Positions 61,583 to 64,000 of a stretch of DNA of 64,000 bases are shown piece by piece. Made by a program: the position numbers and the translations under genes. Origin of the DNA: Pseudomonas sp. UBA5706 (GTDB taxonomy: Bacteria > Pseudomonadota > Gammaproteobacteria > Pseudomonadales > Pseudomonadaceae); the NCBI RefSeq assembly GCF_002419965.1, contig NZ_DIHC01000043.1, positions 248,001-312,000 on the forward strand, in the 5' to 3' direction. Position 1 is the first letter of the stretch. Each line of letters begins with the position of its first letter. The notes below the pieces were generated by a model. It did no database searches. It was not told where the DNA came from and worked only from the letters and a program-made list of their open reading frames with translations.

Positions 61583-62325
61583 ATGTCCTGATCGTTGATG
61601 ATGAACCCCTAGCCCGCGAACGTCTGGGCCGAATGGTCGGTGATCTTGAGGGTTATCGGGTACTTGAACCCGGAGCCTCCAATGGCGAAGAAGCCCTGAC
61701 GATGATCGATAGTCTGAAGCCCGATGTGGTTTTACTCGACATCCGCATGCCGGGCCTGGATGGGCTGCAGGTTGCAGCCAAGTTATGCGAACGCGACACA
61801 CCGCCAGCCGTGGTTTTTTGTACAGCCCACGATGAGTTCGCCCTGGAGGCCTTTCAGGTCAGTGCCGTGGGCTACCTGGTTAAACCGGTCCGTCCTGAAC
61901 ACCTGCTCGAAGCGTTGAAAAAGGCCGAGCGGCCCAATCGCGTGCAGCTGGCGGCGATGACCCGCCCTGCGGCGGAAAGCGGCAATGGTCCACGCAGCCA
62001 TATCAGTGCCCGCACCCGCAAGGGCATCGAGTTGATCCCGCTGGATCACGTGATTTACTTTATCGCCGATCACAAATACGTGACCCTGCGCCACGAAGAC
62101 GGCGAAGTACTGCTCGATGAGCCGTTGAAAGCGCTCGAAGATGAGTTTGGTGACCGGTTCGTGCGTATTCACCGTAATGCACTGGTGGCTCGTAGTCGGA
62201 TCGAACGGCTGCAACGCACGCCGTTGGGGCATTTTCAGTTGTTCCTCAAAGGCCTTAACGGCGATGCGCTGATCGTCAGTCGCAGGCATGTGGCCGGTGT
62301 GCGCAAGATGATGCAGCAGTTGTAA
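61579..62325 (+). CDS. algR: LytTR response regulator AlgR
   Basis: A 248-residue response regulator. The receiver domain has the phospho-acceptor Asp 54 in VVLLDIRMPG and Lys near 106. The C-terminal LytTR DNA-binding domain (about 140-248) includes HVIYFIADHKYVTLRHEDG and FVRIHRNALVARSRIERL. AlgR controls alginate genes including algC, plus pilus genes. The ATG at 61579 overlaps the algZ stop (ATGA) with AGGAAG upstream. Confidence 0.96.
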   Translation: MNVLIVDDEPLARERLGRMVGDLEGYRVLEPGASNGEEALTMIDSLKPDVVLLDIRMPGLDGLQVAAKLCERDTPPAVVFCTAHDEFALEAFQVSAVGYLVKPVRPEHLLEALKKAERPNRVQLAAMTRPAAESGNGPRSHISARTRKGIELIPLDHVIYFIADHKYVTLRHEDGEVLLDEPLKALEDEFGDRFVRIHRNALVARSRIERLQRTPLGHFQLFLKGLNGDALIVSRRHVAGVRKMMQQL

Positions 62326-62569
62326 ACGAGTGGCCCGCGCTGGGCAGCTCGGCCTTTCGGCAACTGACCCGGGCTTGAAAGCGCTGGCGTGCAGTGTGGT
62401 TAATGAGGGTGGAAATGCTGCATTAGACGCGTGCCGTTGGCCGGCGACATGCCGTCGCATGGATCCGCACATCGATTCAGAACATGATGCGAGCAGTTGA
62501 TGACAGTCATTCGGCCCGTTTGGGCTGAGCTGTTATTATCCGCCGCATTCTTTCAGTATGGATTGATTC

Positions 62570-63511
62570 ATGTCCACTCGCGAAATCCGCATCGCCACGC
62601 GCAAAAGCGCGCTCGCTCTCTGGCAGGCCGAATACGTCAAGGCGCGCCTGCAGACAGCTCACCCGGGTCTGGTCGTGACCCTTGTCCCGATGGTCAGCCG
62701 TGGCGATAAGCTGCTGGACTCACCCCTGTCAAAAATCGGCGGTAAGGGCCTTTTCGTCAAGGAGCTGGAAACAGCGCTGCTTGAGAATGAGGCCGACATC
62801 GCCGTGCACTCCATGAAAGACGTGCCAATGGACTTTCCCCAAGGGCTGGGCCTGTTCTGCATTTGCGAACGCGAAGACCCGCGCGACGCCTTTGTGTCCA
62901 ATACCTTCTCCAGCCTGGATGATCTGCCTGCCGGGAGTATCGTTGGTACGTCCAGCCTGCGCCGCCAGGCGCAACTTCTGGCGCGCCGTCCCGATCTGAA
63001 AATCCATTTTCTTCGTGGCAACGTCAACACGCGCCTGGCCAAGCTCGACGCCGGTGAATACGACGCCATCATCCTCGCCGCAGCCGGTCTGATCCGTCTT
63101 GGGTTCGAAGAGCGGATCACTTCGCCAATCAGTATCGATCACAGTTTGCCTGCGGGCGGGCAGGGCGCGGTCGGTATCGAATGCCGCAGTGTCGACACCG
63201 AGCTTCACGCCCTGCTGACTCCACTGCATCACACCGACACCGCAGTACGCGTGACCGCCGAGCGGGCGTTGAACAAGCACCTTAATGGCGGCTGCCAAGT
63301 GCCTATCGCTTGCTACGCGGTGCTGGAAAACGACCAGCTATGGCTGCGCGGCCTGGTGGGGGATCCTGCCGGGAGCGTCTTGTTGCGCGCCGAAGCCCGG
63401 GCTCCGCACGCCGACGCGCAGGCCCTGGGCGTGCATGTCGCCGAAGCGCTGCTGACACAAGGTGCGGCGAAAATCCTCAAGGCTGTTTACGGCGAGGCGG
63501 ACCAAGAGTGA
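62570..63511 (+). CDS. hemC: Hydroxymethylbilane synthase (porphobilinogen deaminase)
   Basis: HemC polymerises four porphobilinogen units in heme synthesis. The 313-residue protein starts MSTREIRIATRKSALALWQAE and has Cys 242 in LNGGCQVPIA, which carries the dipyrromethane cofactor, and the catalytic Asp segment AVHSMKDVPM. It overlaps hemD by 4 bp. The 244-bp gap after algR must hold its promoter; TATTAT (62534-62539) is a possible -10, but no good -35 goes with it. Confidence 0.97.
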   Translation: MSTREIRIATRKSALALWQAEYVKARLQTAHPGLVVTLVPMVSRGDKLLDSPLSKIGGKGLFVKELETALLENEADIAVHSMKDVPMDFPQGLGLFCICEREDPRDAFVSNTFSSLDDLPAGSIVGTSSLRRQAQLLARRPDLKIHFLRGNVNTRLAKLDAGEYDAIILAAAGLIRLGFEERITSPISIDHSLPAGGQGAVGIECRSVDTELHALLTPLHHTDTAVRVTAERALNKHLNGGCQVPIACYAVLENDQLWLRGLVGDPAGSVLLRAEARAPHADAQALGVHVAEALLTQGAAKILKAVYGEADQE

Positions 63512-64000
63512 AGGGATGGCGTCTGCTGCTGACGCGTCCTGCCCAGGACTCGCAGGCACTTGCGGCCCTGCTGGCCGCGCAGGGTGTGTTCAGCGCGAGC
63601 CTGCCATTGCTTGAAATCGCGCCGCTACCGGTCTGCGAAGAGAATCGCACGATCATTTATAACCTCGCCGCTTACTGCGCGGTTATCGTCATCAGCAAAC
63701 CTGCCGCCCGGCTTGGTCTGGACATGGTCGACGAAGTGTGGCCGCAACCGCCGATGCAAACCTGGTTTGCTGTAGGGGCCGCCACGGCGCAGATACTTGA
63801 TGATTATGGCCTGCGGGTATTTTTCCCTAAATATGGCGATGACAGCGAGACGTTGCTCGAGCTGCCGCAACTTCAAGAGGCCGTTAGCGGCTACGATCCC
63901 AAAGTGCTGATCATGCGTGGCGAAGGCGGTCGGGAGCTGTTGGCACAACGGTTGCGCGAGCGCGGTGTGAGCGTCGATTATTTAGATTTGTACCGTCGCA
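63508..64000 (+). CDS. hemD: Uroporphyrinogen-III synthase (partial, C-terminus off the window)
   Basis: HemD closes hydroxymethylbilane into uroporphyrinogen III. It starts at a GTG (63508) that overlaps the hemC stop as GTGA and runs to the right edge (164 codons; about 250 are usual). Recognisable features are MKGWRLLLTRPAQDSQALAALL, the strand AVIVISKPAARLG and the domain-linking region KVLIMRGEGGRELLAQRLRERG. Heme genes hemC-hemD are translationally coupled. Confidence 0.93.
   Translation, partial: MKGWRLLLTRPAQDSQALAALLAAQGVFSASLPLLEIAPLPVCEENRTIIYNLAAYCAVIVISKPAARLGLDMVDEVWPQPPMQTWFAVGAATAQILDDYGLRVFFPKYGDDSETLLELPQLQEAVSGYDPKVLIMRGEGGRELLAQRLRERGVSVDYLDLYRR

Noticed and set aside
1..64000. 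CRISPR arrays, tRNA or rRNA genes, insertion sequences, prophage or secretion islands
   Set aside because: No regularly spaced repeats, no cloverleaf-type sequence, and no transposase, integrase or phage genes other than the housekeeping recombinase XerC.

Overview
The window is a stretch of chromosomal core genome from a gamma-proteobacterium of the genus Pseudomonas. The evidence is its gene content and order: spoT-rpoZ-gmk-yicC/rph, crc/pyrE, argB-algC-dut-coaBC/radC, rpmB-rpmG, the dadRAX region, rep, glnK-amtB, sutA, lppL-lysA-dapF-xerC, cyaA, argH/algZ-algR-hemC-hemD. This follows the order I remember from P. aeruginosa PAO1. The many intergenic GTAGGAGC-type repeats suggest a fluorescens/syringae-group species, but I cannot name the species. 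I see no phage, transposase, integrase, CRISPR array, tRNA or rRNA.

Layout. 1-7.8 kb: stringent response (spoT, cut by the left edge), the omega subunit of RNA polymerase, guanylate kinase, the endoribonuclease YicC, RNase PH, the catabolite-repression protein Crc and pyrimidine synthesis (pyrE). 7.8-13.9 kb: argB, a long membrane-anchored version of algC, dut, coaBC, radC. 14-16.8 kb: a dipeptide-type binding protein, ribosomal proteins L28 and L33, a cupin. 17-30 kb: amine and amino-acid catabolism. It holds kauB (polyamine/guanidinobutyrate aldehyde dehydrogenase), an MFS transporter, a phospholipase-D-type lipoprotein, a MocR regulator with a motif-rich divergent promoter, a DUF1127 peptide, a PuuB-like oxidase, the dadR/dadA/ridA/dadX alanine module and a PauR-like regulator. 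30-37 kb: a CoA-transferase-family protein, a TauE/SafE exporter next to a persulfide-dioxygenase-like MBL protein, xpt and rep. 37-45.5 kb: a GGDEF-EAL protein (ProE-like), a MATE pump, a LysR regulator, a chemoreceptor and comM. 45.6-49.2 kb: ubiK, glnK-amtB behind a sigma-54 promoter, yjbQ, sutA. 49.3-54.7 kb: lppL-lysA-dapF-DUF484-xerC-HAD as one tight leftward operon, with cyaY and a DUF1289 gene facing it. 55-64 kb: adenylate cyclase, two small conserved genes, argH, then algZ-algR and hemC-hemD (hemD cut by the right edge).

How it fits together. Housekeeping genes (nucleotides, arginine, lysine, heme, cofactors) are interleaved with global regulators: ppGpp via SpoT, Crc, cAMP via CyaA, c-di-GMP via the EAL protein, AlgZR, PII via GlnK, and SutA. 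The most distinctive points are the N-terminal membrane/sensor-like extension fused to AlgC, the repeated ATACAG motif array between the MocR gene and its neighbour, a pair of mutually exclusive hairpins in the rpmB leader, likely sigma-54 and sigma-28 promoters, and a family of intergenic inverted repeats. I found no convincing wholly new multi-gene system. One small conserved-looking protein (58603-58896) and a short unassigned reading frame beside it have no function I can name.
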